This document shows positions 17,909-25,608 of a stretch of 43,368 nucleotides of DNA, in pieces; positions within the stretch are counted from its first letter, which is position 1, and each line of letters starts with the position of its first letter. The notes beneath the pieces were generated by a model. The model saw only the letters and a list, made by a program, of their open reading frames with translations, made no database searches and had not been told where the DNA came from. The stretch lies in contig JACKAT010000049.1 in the NCBI GenBank assembly GCA_020634935.1, positions 1-43,368 on the forward strand, in the 5' to 3' direction. Made by a program: the position numbers and the translations under genes. Source of the DNA: Anaerolineales bacterium. Lineage in GTDB: Bacteria > Chloroflexota > Anaerolineae > 4572-78 > J111.

Positions 17909-19078
17909 TTAATCACTATTCCACGGAATAGTGATCGATAAACAAGTCCCCTGCCCAAGCTGTGACTCGACATTGAAATTCCCCCTCAGTAAATTAACCC
18001 GCTCCTGCATGCCCAGTAACCCGATACCGCTGCCAGAAGCCTGTTCTCCCAGAATTTCGGCCACATCAAATCCTCGGCCGTCATCTTTGATCAGAACGGC
18101 AATGGCGGTTATTGAACACTCCAGCCGAATCTGGACATTTTTAGCGGTTTTGGCATGTTTGGCAATGTTGGTCAAGGCTTCTTGCACAATTCGATACACC
18201 GTCGTCTCTAAAATTGATGGTATCCGATCTTCCAGCCCAACGGTTTCAAAGTTTACGTCGATATTCACTCTTTGGGTGTATCGCTTGATATACCACAGCA
18301 ACGTCGGCACCAAGCCTAGATCATCGAGCATCGGGGGGCGCAGATTTAAGGATAATTCTCGAACCTGTTCAAGAGTCTGGTCGGACAACCAACTTGCTTC
18401 AGCCAATCTTTCTTTAATGACCGGCGATATTTCTGGGGGCAGCATTTCACAGACAGAGGTTAAATTAAGACTAATTGCGGTTAGAGCCTGGCCCATTTCA
18501 TCATGCAATTCTCGGGCCAGTTGGGTGCGTTCAGCTTCTTGCACTTGAGTCAATTTGCTATTTAAGGATCTAAGCTGTTCACGCTGCTGAGTAACCGCCT
18601 CGAACAACCGCATTTTCTCCACCCGACTGCTAACTTCCAACTGTCGATTTTTCTTCTCTAAAGTCAGGGTCAAATCTCGCAAACGAAGATGGGTTTTGAT
18701 ACGCGCCAATACCTCTTCTTGATGCAGAGGTTTGGTCACATAATCAACCGCCCCCACCTCAAACCCTTTTACTTTATCTTCGGTACCGGTCAACGATGTC
18801 ATAAATATGATGGGAATATCTTCCGTGGCCGGTTCTGCTTTCAAGCGCCGGCAGGTTTCAAATCCGTCTAGACCGGGCAGGAGGACATCTAACAAAATAA
18901 GATCGGGCCGATCATACTCAACCCGTTTTAAGGCGTTCTCGCCACTACGGGCCATCCGAATACCAAAGCCGTAGCTCTCCAAAAAATCAATGATGACTTC
19001 CAAATTCACCGGCGTATCATCAACAATTAAAATATTATAACTTTGGTAATCTAATGGGTTTGGCTGCGTTGTATCCAT
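17909..19078 (-). CDS. Response receiver-histidine kinase (REC-HisKA_3-HATPase)
   Basis: A 389-residue soluble kinase. The N-terminal receiver has the acidic pair in LIVDDTPVN, acceptor Asp64 (ILLDVLLPGLDG) and Lys116 (VDYVTKPL). A coiled-coil linker leads to a HisKA_3 dimerisation helix with His192 in LARELHDEMGQALTAISL, followed by HATPase motifs IKDDGRGFD and GSGIGLLGMQERV. This is the NarX/DesK class of kinase, which normally phosphorylates NarL-type regulators. The start ATG overlaps the stop of the upstream NarL-type gene by one base (TAATG), so the pair is translationally coupled and almost certainly cognate. No membrane segment is present; the input probably arrives by phosphotransfer to the receiver, with the hybrid kinase nearby one candidate source (inference). 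Confidence 0.93.
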   Translation of the reverse strand: MDTTQPNPLDYQSYNILIVDDTPVNLEVIIDFLESYGFGIRMARSGENALKRVEYDRPDLILLDVLLPGLDGFETCRRLKAEPATEDIPIIFMTSLTGTEDKVKGFEVGAVDYVTKPLHQEEVLARIKTHLRLRDLTLTLEKKNRQLEVSSRVEKMRLFEAVTQQREQLRSLNSKLTQVQEAERTQLARELHDEMGQALTAISLNLTSVCEMLPPEISPVIKERLAEASWLSDQTLEQVRELSLNLRPPMLDDLGLVPTLLWYIKRYTQRVNIDVNFETVGLEDRIPSILETTVYRIVQEALTNIAKHAKTAKNVQIRLECSITAIAVLIKDDGRGFDVAEILGEQASGSGIGLLGMQERVNLLRGNFNVESQLGQGTCLSITIPWNSD

Positions 19079-19737
19079 TACTCGTCTAAACTGATAACCC
19101 CTTTGCGAATAGCATACTTCACGAGCTTCGCCGTGTTGTGGATATCAAGTTTGTCCATCAAATTTACCCGATGATTGTTCACCGTTTTGATGCTAATCGA
19201 CAAGCGTTCGGCAATTTCTCGGTTAGAAAAACCCTCGGTGATCATCTGTAATATTTGCCGCTCGCGATCGGTGAGCTTTTCATAATTGTCTTTTTCTTCT
19301 ATTTTTTGGGATTGTTGAATATAGCCTTCAATGACCGTCTTTGAGATCGAGGGGCTTAAATAGGAATCGCCCTGACAAACTGCATGGATGGCTGTCACCA
19401 GCTCTTTGGGCGCTGTCTTTTTAATTAAATAGCCCGATGCTCCAGCCCGTAAGAATTGAAGAATATACTCTTCGGTGGTGTACATGGTTAAAATGAGAAC
19501 TTTAACGTCGGGGAACCATTTTTTGATTTGGCGAGTCGCTTCCAGGCCGTTGAGAACGGGCATGGTATGATCCATCAGCACTAAATCCGGCATGAATTGC
19601 CCCACCTGGTCAACGGCTTCCTGGCCGTTTTCGGCTTCGCCCACAACTTCTATATCATCCTCTGCATCCAACAGCACCCGAATGCCCTTGCGTACAATGG
19701 TGTGATCTTCAGCCAATAACACTTTAATTTTGTTCAA
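19078..19737 (-). CDS. NarL/FixJ-family response regulator
   Basis: A 219-residue regulator. The receiver begins KIKVLLAEDHTIVRKG, with acceptor Asp56 in LVLMDHTMP and the lysine in SGYLIKK. A LuxR-type helix-turn-helix follows (LTDRERQILQMITEGFSNREIAERLSIS, split as LTDRERQILQ and SNREIAERLS). The frame is open to a TTG at 19767, but a TTG at 19737 with GGAG eight bases upstream places the protein start exactly where receiver domains normally begin, so 19737 is preferred. It is the first gene of the two-gene unit with the REC-kinase. Targets are unknown; the neighbouring binding-protein and polyol genes are obvious candidates. Confidence 0.92.
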   Translation of the reverse strand: MNKIKVLLAEDHTIVRKGIRVLLDAEDDIEVVGEAENGQEAVDQVGQFMPDLVLMDHTMPVLNGLEATRQIKKWFPDVKVLILTMYTTEEYILQFLRAGASGYLIKKTAPKELVTAIHAVCQGDSYLSPSISKTVIEGYIQQSQKIEEKDNYEKLTDRERQILQMITEGFSNREIAERLSISIKTVNNHRVNLMDKLDIHNTAKLVKYAIRKGVISLDE

Positions 19738-19767
19738 TGCCCGATCTCCAAAACCATAAAATCTCAA

Positions 19768-19973
19768 TACCAGGATATTTCGCCAGGAAGTTGGAGGTTA
19801 GCAGTTGAAGAGCCATAATTGACCATCTCTAATCTCCAATCTCTTAAGGGATAAGTTGAAACATAGCCTAAAGCATCATAATTATAGCACGATACCCGGC
19901 AGAAACTAACCGGCTGCAAAGGCGCTTTCAACGTTTTTTGTTCGGCAAACGGTTGAAATACCGCAGCGCCCCT
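19768..19973. other. Short intergenic region
   Basis: 206 bases between the response-regulator start and the end of the dehydrogenase gene. It contains a short purine/pyrimidine repeat relic (TCTCTAATCTCCAATCTC near 19823) of the kind also found inside the 100-3024 gene. No clear promoter or terminator was identified. Confidence 0.5.
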
Positions 19974-20780
19974 TTACCAAACACAATAACCGCCATCGAT
20001 GATCATATCGTGGCCGGTCATAAAATCGGAAACCTCCGCCGCTAAATAAACCACCGCGCCTTGCAAATCGCTCACTTCTCCCAAACGGTGCATCGGGGTT
20101 CGATCCAGCCAGTAGGGCAGTTTCTCTTGGCCAATCGGCGCTTTGATAAATTGGTCTACCATTTCGGTGCGGGTGTAGCCGGGGCTGATGCTGTTGACGC
20201 GCACGCCCCGCGAGGCCCACTCGGCGGCCAAACTGCGGGTTAGATGAAGAACGCCGGCTTTGGAGGTATTATAAGCCGCCTGATTTTGAGGCATGTTGGC
20301 AATGTGAGCCGACATCGAGGCTGTGTTGATAATTTTGCCATAGCCGGATTTCAGCATAATTCGGCCCTCTGCCTGAGCGCACAAAAAGACGCCCTTCAGG
20401 TTAAGATCCATTATTTTATCCCACTCGCTGGCTGGCATAGTTTCGCCATCAAACCACCCCGAAATCCCGGCGTTGTTCACGGCGATGGTCAACGTATTCC
20501 ATTGATCTACGACCGTATCCACCATTTTCTGCACTTGGTCGGCTTGGGTAACATCAGCGGTAACGGCGATGGCCTCGATGCCTTTGGTCGATAACTCCTC
20601 GGCCACGGTTTCAGCTTTGTCTGAGGCCAGATCGACCACCGCCACCTTTGCGCCGGCTTCGCCCAGCGCGTGGGCAAACGCCCGGCCGATGCCCTGCCCC
20701 CCGCCGGTCACAAGCGCCACCCGGCCATCTAGCCGAAACCGTTCTAGTATAGGTTTTGTCTGTTGTAATTTGTCTGTCAT
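19974..20780 (-). CDS. Short-chain dehydrogenase/reductase, probably polyol or ketose specific
   Basis: A 268-residue classical SDR. The nucleotide site is ALVTGGGQGIGRAF (about residues 22-35), with Asp in VVDLASD at the end of beta-2 favouring NAD(H). NNAGISG, catalytic Ser in INTASMS and Tyr-Lys in AAYNTSKAG complete the active site. The C-terminal FMTGHDMIIDGGY is typical. Sequence style resembles gluconate 5-dehydrogenase, sorbose reductase and D-arabinitol dehydrogenase groups, but the substrate cannot be fixed. It lies downstream of a zinc-dependent polyol dehydrogenase on the same strand (165-base gap with two hairpins), consistent with a two-step oxidation or redox interconversion of a polyol. 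GAGTGAGAG precedes the ATG. Confidence 0.9.
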   Translation of the reverse strand: MTDKLQQTKPILERFRLDGRVALVTGGGQGIGRAFAHALGEAGAKVAVVDLASDKAETVAEELSTKGIEAIAVTADVTQADQVQKMVDTVVDQWNTLTIAVNNAGISGWFDGETMPASEWDKIMDLNLKGVFLCAQAEGRIMLKSGYGKIINTASMSAHIANMPQNQAAYNTSKAGVLHLTRSLAAEWASRGVRVNSISPGYTRTEMVDQFIKAPIGQEKLPYWLDRTPMHRLGEVSDLQGAVVYLAAEVSDFMTGHDMIIDGGYCVW

Positions 20781-20832
20781 CTCTCACTCACTTTTTGGAG
20801 GTGGCACTTTATCAATGGGATTTCATCGAAAA

Positions 20833-20882
20833 ACCGGATTTTATCCGGTGCCGTTTCATAGCCCGGATCATTTATGTCCGGG
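20833..20882. other. Two adjacent stem-loops between the dehydrogenase genes
   Basis: ACCGGAT/ATCCGGT (20833-20839 and 20843-20849) and CCCGGA/TCCGGG (20862-20867 and 20877-20882). Neither is followed by a T run on the minus strand, so they look like RNA-processing or stability elements rather than terminators. Confidence 0.5.
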
Positions 20883-20945
20883 TGGGGTTGGCCGAACATC
20901 GCGTTCGTTTGCAAAGTGATGTTTGGCTAGATCGCCTATTAAATC

Positions 20946-22046
20946 TTATGGCCTTAAAGCCACCTTGATCGACTGCTGACCCGAGGCCACCATATCGATG
21001 CCTTCTTGAAACGCCGCCAGCGGCAACTGATGGGTGATGATGGCCTCTAACGGCAAGCGACCTTTAGCCAGCCAATCAATCGCCACCGGATAACAGTAGG
21101 GACCCAGATGCGCGCCGTAAATAGTCAACTCTTTGGTGTCACCGATGATGGTCCAATCCGTTGTGACCGGCTCGCGTAGGACGCTGAACTCAACAAACGT
21201 ACCCAGCTTGCGCGTCATGTGTAACCCCTGCTCAACCGCCGCCGGATGGCCGGTGGCCTCGATATATACATCGCAGCCGTAGCCATCGGTCAGTTTGCGC
21301 ACTTCGTCGATTACATCAACTTTGCCGGGATTCAGACCCAAGTCCGAGCCGCAGGCCCGAGCCACCTCTAGCCGCTGGTCATTCAAATCGAGCGCAATCA
21401 ACAAACGGGGCGTTTTTAGACGGGCGGCGGCGATCATCCCCAATCCTAACGGGCCGGCTCCGGCAATGACGACCACATCTTGAAATTCAATCCTGCCGCG
21501 CTGCACGGCATGGATGGCGCAAGCCAGCGGCTCGATGTAAACGGCTTGCTCAACGGGAATCGATTTCGGTACTTTGTAATTCAAGGCATCGCGAGGGAAC
21601 CGCATGTATTCGGCCATTGCGCCGAAGGTTCGCTGGCGAAAACCATACACGTCGTGCTTCGTCTGGCACATCCAATACTGCCCTTGGCGGCAAAATCGAC
21701 AGCGCCAGCAGGGGACGATTTGCTCGGAAATGGCCATATCGCCCAGAGCCAGACCGTATTTTTCGCCCGCGCCGTCCCCTAGCGCCACCACCTCGCCCAC
21801 AAATTCGTGGCCGGGAATTACCGGCGGTTGGCAGTAGCCTTCCCGGTGAGCATCGCCCCAAAATAGAGGCGCGCCCAGGTAGCACTTTAAATCGCTGGCG
21901 CAAATGCCAACCGACCGCACCCGCACCACCACCTCTTCCGGGCCGGGTTCCGGTACAGCCCACGCTTCTAACCGGTAATCTTGCGGGCCGTGGCAGACCA
22001 CCGCCTGCATAGTTTTGGGTAAGGGTTCGTTGGCTTGATAGTTCAT
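20946..22046 (-). CDS. Zinc-dependent medium-chain dehydrogenase, erythritol/L-threitol dehydrogenase-like
   Basis: A 366-residue MDR-family enzyme expected to oxidise a polyol to a ketose with NAD+. Catalytic zinc ligands are the Cys in VGICASDLKC and the His-Glu of IPGHEFVGEV. A structural zinc site is formed by CWRCRFC and WMC. The Rossmann motif is IAGAGPLGLGMI with DLNDQRLEVAR after it. The segments GAPLFWGD, AEYMRFP, DGYGCDVYIEATG and IYGAHLGPYCYP recall enzymes annotated as erythritol/L-threitol dehydrogenases; this match is from memory and moderate. The gene follows the doubled binding-protein gene after a very strong stem-loop and precedes the SDR gene. AAGGACCTA lies before the ATG. 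Confidence 0.85.
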   Translation of the reverse strand: MNYQANEPLPKTMQAVVCHGPQDYRLEAWAVPEPGPEEVVVRVRSVGICASDLKCYLGAPLFWGDAHREGYCQPPVIPGHEFVGEVVALGDGAGEKYGLALGDMAISEQIVPCWRCRFCRQGQYWMCQTKHDVYGFRQRTFGAMAEYMRFPRDALNYKVPKSIPVEQAVYIEPLACAIHAVQRGRIEFQDVVVIAGAGPLGLGMIAAARLKTPRLLIALDLNDQRLEVARACGSDLGLNPGKVDVIDEVRKLTDGYGCDVYIEATGHPAAVEQGLHMTRKLGTFVEFSVLREPVTTDWTIIGDTKELTIYGAHLGPYCYPVAIDWLAKGRLPLEAIITHQLPLAAFQEGIDMVASGQQSIKVALRP

Positions 22047-22096
22047 TAGGTCCTTTCCTAACCGGGCCGAGCCGGCCTCAACTCAATTAACGACGG

Positions 22097-22133
22097 TTGG
22101 AGACGTGGTGAGTTTTACTCACCACGTCTCCAA
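22097..22133. other. Perfect 17-bp stem-loop downstream of the doubled binding-protein gene
   Basis: TTGGAGACGTGGTGAGT pairs perfectly with 22117-22133 over a three-base loop. There is no T run after it on the minus strand. Standing between a binding-protein gene and a dehydrogenase gene, it fits the known role of intercistronic stem-loops that stabilise the upstream binding-protein mRNA and lower downstream expression, though partial termination is possible. Confidence 0.75.
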
Positions 22134-22181
22134 TGACTACGTTACTCGCTCATAAGCCATCAACCTGCTTCTGAGCGTCCT

Positions 22182-25100
22182 CTACTGACCATACCCCAAC
22201 TTAACCAACTCCTCATCGGTGGCGGCGGCGGCTTGGTCGAGAGCTTCGTCAGCGGTCAACTCGCCGGCGATGGCGCGATAGATGAAGGGGGCGATTACCT
22301 CACGAACGGGCGCGTGGAAGGGGAAGGGGGGCGCGCCGGCGAACAGCGGGCCGTCTTCTTCCAGAAGGGTGAAGTAGCCATCGACTTTGGTATCGAGTTC
22401 GGCGATGAGGGGGTCATCGAAGGTGGCTTGGTGGACGATGCGTGAACCGGCGGCGGCCCATTCGGGCTGGACCGAGGCCTGACCGATGTACTGCAACCAC
22501 AGCAAGGTCGCTTCCTTGTTCTTGGAGGAATGGGGAATACCGAAGGCCCCGCCATCGTAGTAGCCGATGTAACCTTTACCGGCTTTGGCGTCGTCCATCA
22601 CGCCGGGCGCAGTCGGCGGTAAGGCGACCCCGACATTGCCGACGACGGTCGAGCGACTTTCATCGGTGGCAATCCAGGCGGCGTTTTCACCGTAGACCCA
22701 GCCTTGAGCGGCGCGACCGGCGGCAAAGGTGCTGGCGACCTCATCCCAGGTGCTGCTGGTCGATTCGGGCGGAGCGTAGTCCAGCATACTGAGCCAGAAG
22801 GCCAAGGCTTCCTTGGCGGTGTCGCTGTTCATCTGGCCGCCGTTTTCGACCGTGGCTTTCCAATTCTCGCTGTTGATGCCCCAGTTGTAGACGCCAAAGC
22901 TGGGGGCTATGCTTTCAAAGTATTCGTAGAACGAAGCCGGATGGCCGGAGGCGGCTTGGACAGTTGACCCCCACAAGTCCAGACCATTCTCTTCGCCATA
23001 GGCGGTGAAGAATTCGGCATTGTCCCGATATTGGTCAAAGGTGGTGGCCGGAGCCAGGTCGTAGCCATATTGCTCTTTGAACTGGGCTTGGATGTCCGGG
23101 TTTTCAAACAAGTCTTTGCGATACAGGTAGACTTTGACGAAGGCTTCCATCGGCACGCCGTAGACATCGCCGGTGGCCGGGTCTTTGAAGTAGTTGATGA
23201 AGGAGGTGAAATCATCGATATTGAAGTCGGGGGAGGCCAGAGCGGGATTGTCAGCCAGCGATTGGGTGATGTCGGTCAGGTAATCTTGAGCCAGGTAGGA
23301 GTAGACGATATCCTGTTCGATGTAGACGAAGTCATAGATGCCGGTGTTGGCTTCCATATCTTTGATGGCTTTGTCATACATTTGGTCCCAGGAGGTGACT
23401 TCAAACTCGACTTTGATGCCGGTTTTTTCCTCGAACTCCTTGGCCAGCACATCGCTGACATATTTGGAGGGGGGAGTGCTTTCGGAGATGCCGCGAATGG
23501 TCACACCTTGATACGGCGCGGCCGCTTCGGCCCACCAACTATCCCCGCCGGCCATCGCTTCTTCTTCGGCTGCGGCCGCTATTGGAGCGGTGCCCTCTTT
23601 GTAGCCTAATTTAGCCAACTCCTCATCGGTGGCGGCGGCGGCTTGGTCGAGAGCTTCGTCAGCGGTCAACTCGCCGGCGATGGCGCGATAGATGAAGGGG
23701 GCGATTACCTCACGAACGGGCGCGTGGAAGGGGAAGGGGGGCGCGCCGGCGAACAGCGGGCCGTCTTCTTCCAGAAGGGTGAAGTAGCCATCGACTTTGG
23801 TATCGAGTTCGGCGATGAGGGGGTCATCGAAGGTGGCTTGGTGGACGATGCGTGAACCGGCGGCGGCCCATTCGGGCTGGACCGAGGCCTGACCGATGTA
23901 CTGCAACCACAGCAAGGTCGCTTCCTTGTTCTTGGAGGAATGGGGAATACCGAAGGCCCCGCCATCGTAGTAGCCGATGTAACCTTTACCGGCTTTGGCG
24001 TCGTCCATCACGCCGGGCGCAGTCGGCGGTAAGGCGACCCCGACATTGCCGACGACGGTCGAGCGACTTTCATCGGTGGCAATCCAGGCGGCGTTTTCAC
24101 CGTAGACCCAGCCTTGAGCGGCGCGACCGGCGGCAAAGGTGCTGGCGACCTCATCCCAGGTGCTGCTGGTCGATTCGGGCGGAGCGTAGTCCAGCATACT
24201 GAGCCAGAAGGCCAAGGCTTCCTTGGCGGTGTCGCTGTTCATCTGGCCGCCGTTTTCGACCGTGGCTTTCCAATTCTCGCTGTTGATGCCCCAGTTGTAG
24301 ACGCCAAAGCTGGGGGCTATGCTTTCAAAGTATTCGTAGAACGAAGCCGGATGGCCGGAGGCGGCTTGGACAGTTGACCCCCACAAGTCCAGACCATTCT
24401 CTTCGCCATAGGCGGTGAAGAATTCGGCATTGTCCCGATATTGGTCAAAGGTGGTGGCCGGAGCCAGGTCGTAGCCATATTGCTCTTTGAACTGGGCTTG
24501 GATGTCCGGGTTTTCAAACAAGTCTTTGCGATACAGGTAGACTTTGACGAAGGCTTCCATCGGCACGCCGTAGACATCGCCGGTGGCCGGGTCTTTGAAG
24601 TAGTTGATGAAGGAGGTGAAATCATCGATATTGAAGTCGGGGGAGGCCAGAGCGGGATTGTCAGCCAGCGATTGGGTGATGTCGGTCAGGTAATCTTGAG
24701 CCAGGTAGGAGTAGACGATATCCTGTTCGATGTAGACGAAGTCGTAGATGCCGGTGTTGGCTTCCATATCTTTGATGGCTTTGTCATACATTTGGTCCCA
24801 GGAGGTGACTTCAAACTCGACTTTGATGCCGGTTTTTTCTTCGAACTCCTTGGCCAGCACATCGCTGACATATTTGGAGGGGGGAGTGCTTTCGGAGATG
24901 CCGCGAATGGTCACGCCTTGATACGGCGCGGCCGCTTCGGCCCACCAGCTATCCCCACCGGCCATCGCTTCTTCATCCATCGCTTCCGCTTCCGCCGCCG
25001 GTTCCTCCGCTGCGGCTTCTTCTTCGGCGGCGGGCTCCTCGGCGGCGGCCGGTTCTTCGGCGGCGGCTTCTTCAGCCGGTTCGGCTGCTGCGGCGGGTTC

Positions 25101-25226
25101 CTCGGCGGCCGCTTCTTTCGCGGGTTCGGCTTCTTTCGCGGGTTCCGGCGGGCTGGAGGAACACGCGACTAACAGCGAAGCAAACAATATCAATAGAATG
25201 GCCATAAGCCCATATTTTTTATTCAT
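22182..25226 (-). CDS. Tandem (two-copy) solute-binding lipoprotein of an ABC importer
   Basis: A 1014-residue lipoprotein, twice the normal size. A signal with lipobox LLVAC (Cys22) is followed by a 65-residue Ala/Glu/Pro linker. Then come two complete family-1 solute-binding domains, about residues 90-555 and 560-1014, nearly identical in protein and DNA. Each begins SWWAEAAAPYQGVTIRGISE and contains FEEKTGIKVEFE, YGVPMEAFVKVYLYRKDLF and GYYDGGAFGIPHSSKNKEAT. The junction reads KLGYKEGTAPIAAAAEEEAM. The N-terminal region resembles, from memory, the GlpV glycerol-binding protein family. It is probably the binding partner of the permeases at 33-35 kb, whose own binding-protein gene has decayed (inference). 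A hairpin follows it and the polyol dehydrogenase lies beyond. An assembly duplication is possible but the six scattered differences and distinct linkers argue against it. Confidence 0.88.
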   Translation of the reverse strand: MNKKYGLMAILLILFASLLVACSSSPPEPAKEAEPAKEAAAEEPAAAAEPAEEAAAEEPAAAEEPAAEEEAAAEEPAAEAEAMDEEAMAGGDSWWAEAAAPYQGVTIRGISESTPPSKYVSDVLAKEFEEKTGIKVEFEVTSWDQMYDKAIKDMEANTGIYDFVYIEQDIVYSYLAQDYLTDITQSLADNPALASPDFNIDDFTSFINYFKDPATGDVYGVPMEAFVKVYLYRKDLFENPDIQAQFKEQYGYDLAPATTFDQYRDNAEFFTAYGEENGLDLWGSTVQAASGHPASFYEYFESIAPSFGVYNWGINSENWKATVENGGQMNSDTAKEALAFWLSMLDYAPPESTSSTWDEVASTFAAGRAAQGWVYGENAAWIATDESRSTVVGNVGVALPPTAPGVMDDAKAGKGYIGYYDGGAFGIPHSSKNKEATLLWLQYIGQASVQPEWAAAGSRIVHQATFDDPLIAELDTKVDGYFTLLEEDGPLFAGAPPFPFHAPVREVIAPFIYRAIAGELTADEALDQAAAATDEELAKLGYKEGTAPIAAAAEEEAMAGGDSWWAEAAAPYQGVTIRGISESTPPSKYVSDVLAKEFEEKTGIKVEFEVTSWDQMYDKAIKDMEANTGIYDFVYIEQDIVYSYLAQDYLTDITQSLADNPALASPDFNIDDFTSFINYFKDPATGDVYGVPMEAFVKVYLYRKDLFENPDIQAQFKEQYGYDLAPATTFDQYRDNAEFFTAYGEENGLDLWGSTVQAASGHPASFYEYFESIAPSFGVYNWGINSENWKATVENGGQMNSDTAKEALAFWLSMLDYAPPESTSSTWDEVASTFAAGRAAQGWVYGENAAWIATDESRSTVVGNVGVALPPTAPGVMDDAKAGKGYIGYYDGGAFGIPHSSKNKEATLLWLQYIGQASVQPEWAAAGSRIVHQATFDDPLIAELDTKVDGYFTLLEEDGPLFAGAPPFPFHAPVREVIAPFIYRAIAGELTADEALDQAAAATDEELVKLGYGQ
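22192..23563 (-). repeat. 1.37-kb direct repeat, unit 2 (3' half of the doubled gene)
   Basis: Matches 23602-24973 at a constant offset of 1410 bases. From 22205 to 23333 (1129 bases) I found no difference. The few mismatches sit at 22204, 23334, 23430, 23505, 23538 and 23547. Homology fades left of 22192. Confidence 0.9.
23602..24973 (-). repeat. 1.37-kb direct repeat, unit 1 (5' half of the doubled gene)
   Basis: Partner of 22192-23563. The right boundary lies in the CCGGCCATCGCTTCTT motif, after which this copy continues into the Ala/Glu/Pro linker while the other enters the inter-domain linker. Confidence 0.9.
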
Positions 25227-25328
25227 ATTTTGACCTCTTCTCAGTTTTTCGAATTAGATAAGACATTCTTAGCTTTGACAAAGGCCGGCCCTCATTGATA
25301 GGCAAACGTTGGATGGCAGTATGAACAG

Positions 25329-25357
25329 TTGAGCCGTTTATCGATCTATGTTATACT
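25329..25357 (+). promoter_or_regulatory. Sigma-70-like promoter pointing into the intergenic region
   Basis: TTGAGC (25329-25334) and TATACT (25352-25357) are separated by exactly 17 bases. Transcription would start near 25364 on the plus strand, where no gene lies; it would read through the hairpin at 25414-25458. It may drive a small RNA or be fortuitous. Confidence 0.4.
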
Positions 25358-25363
25358 GCGCCG

Positions 25364-25465
25364 CAAGCCATAGCAATGGGGCGACCAAAGACGCCTCAAC
25401 ATTTATGGTGCTTGTAAGGAGATACTGCTGACCGTCACGTTTGCGGGTATCTCCTTACTTATTGT
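25364..25465 (+). ncRNA. Candidate small RNA of unknown type
   Basis: A transcript from the promoter at 25329-25357 would contain GTAAGGAGATAC (25414-25425) pairing perfectly with GTATCTCCTTAC (25447-25458) over a 21-base loop, followed by TTATTGTTAC. The stem includes a Shine-Dalgarno-like and an anti-Shine-Dalgarno-like sequence. No known RNA family was recognised. The only support is promoter spacing and the stem. Confidence 0.25.
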
Positions 25466-25550
25466 TACGATGTGCGGGCCTTCGGAGCCAAGCCGGGGAG
25501 CCACGTATTGGCATCTCTTTCACCTCCTTTCTTAGCCTCAAGGTATTTAC

Positions 25551-25595
25551 GGTGACCGGCACTTAATCGCCTATTTGAGAAAAGTGCCAGTCACC
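25551..25595. repeat. Short inverted-repeat element related to the GGTGACAGTCACTT family
   Basis: GGTGACCGGCACTT (25551-25564) faces AAGTGCCAGTCACC (25582-25595), one mismatch in 14, around a 17-base centre. It is a short relative of the elements at 29553-29632 and 39259-39342 and lies just after the gpsA-like gene. Confidence 0.6.
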
Positions 25596-25608
25596 TGAGT
25601 ATTACGCC

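Larger units (their letters stand above)
25227..25608. other. Intergenic region with plus-strand promoter, hairpin and small inverted-repeat element
   Basis: 382 bases between the doubled binding-protein gene start and the gpsA-like gene end. It must hold the binding-protein promoter on the minus strand, which I could not fix with confidence. Also present are a plus-strand sigma-70-like promoter, a 12-bp inverted repeat and a 45-bp element with ends like the GGTGACAGTCACTT family (separate entries). Confidence 0.6.

Noticed and set aside
24441..25172. 243-residue plus-strand open frame opposite the doubled binding-protein gene (and its shorter twin at 23031)
   Set aside because: It mirrors the codon bias of the minus-strand gene, is low-complexity Gly/Phe at its end, and its twin exists only because the gene is duplicated.
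22182..25226. Pure assembly duplication of the binding-protein gene
   Set aside because: Six scattered substitutions, different linkers at each copy's start and different C-terminal codons argue for real duplication, though only long reads can settle it.
25364..25540. Cobalamin or other known riboswitch near the doubled binding-protein gene
   Set aside because: GGGGAGCCACG looked suggestive but the remaining conserved boxes are missing and the strand is wrong for the downstream gene.
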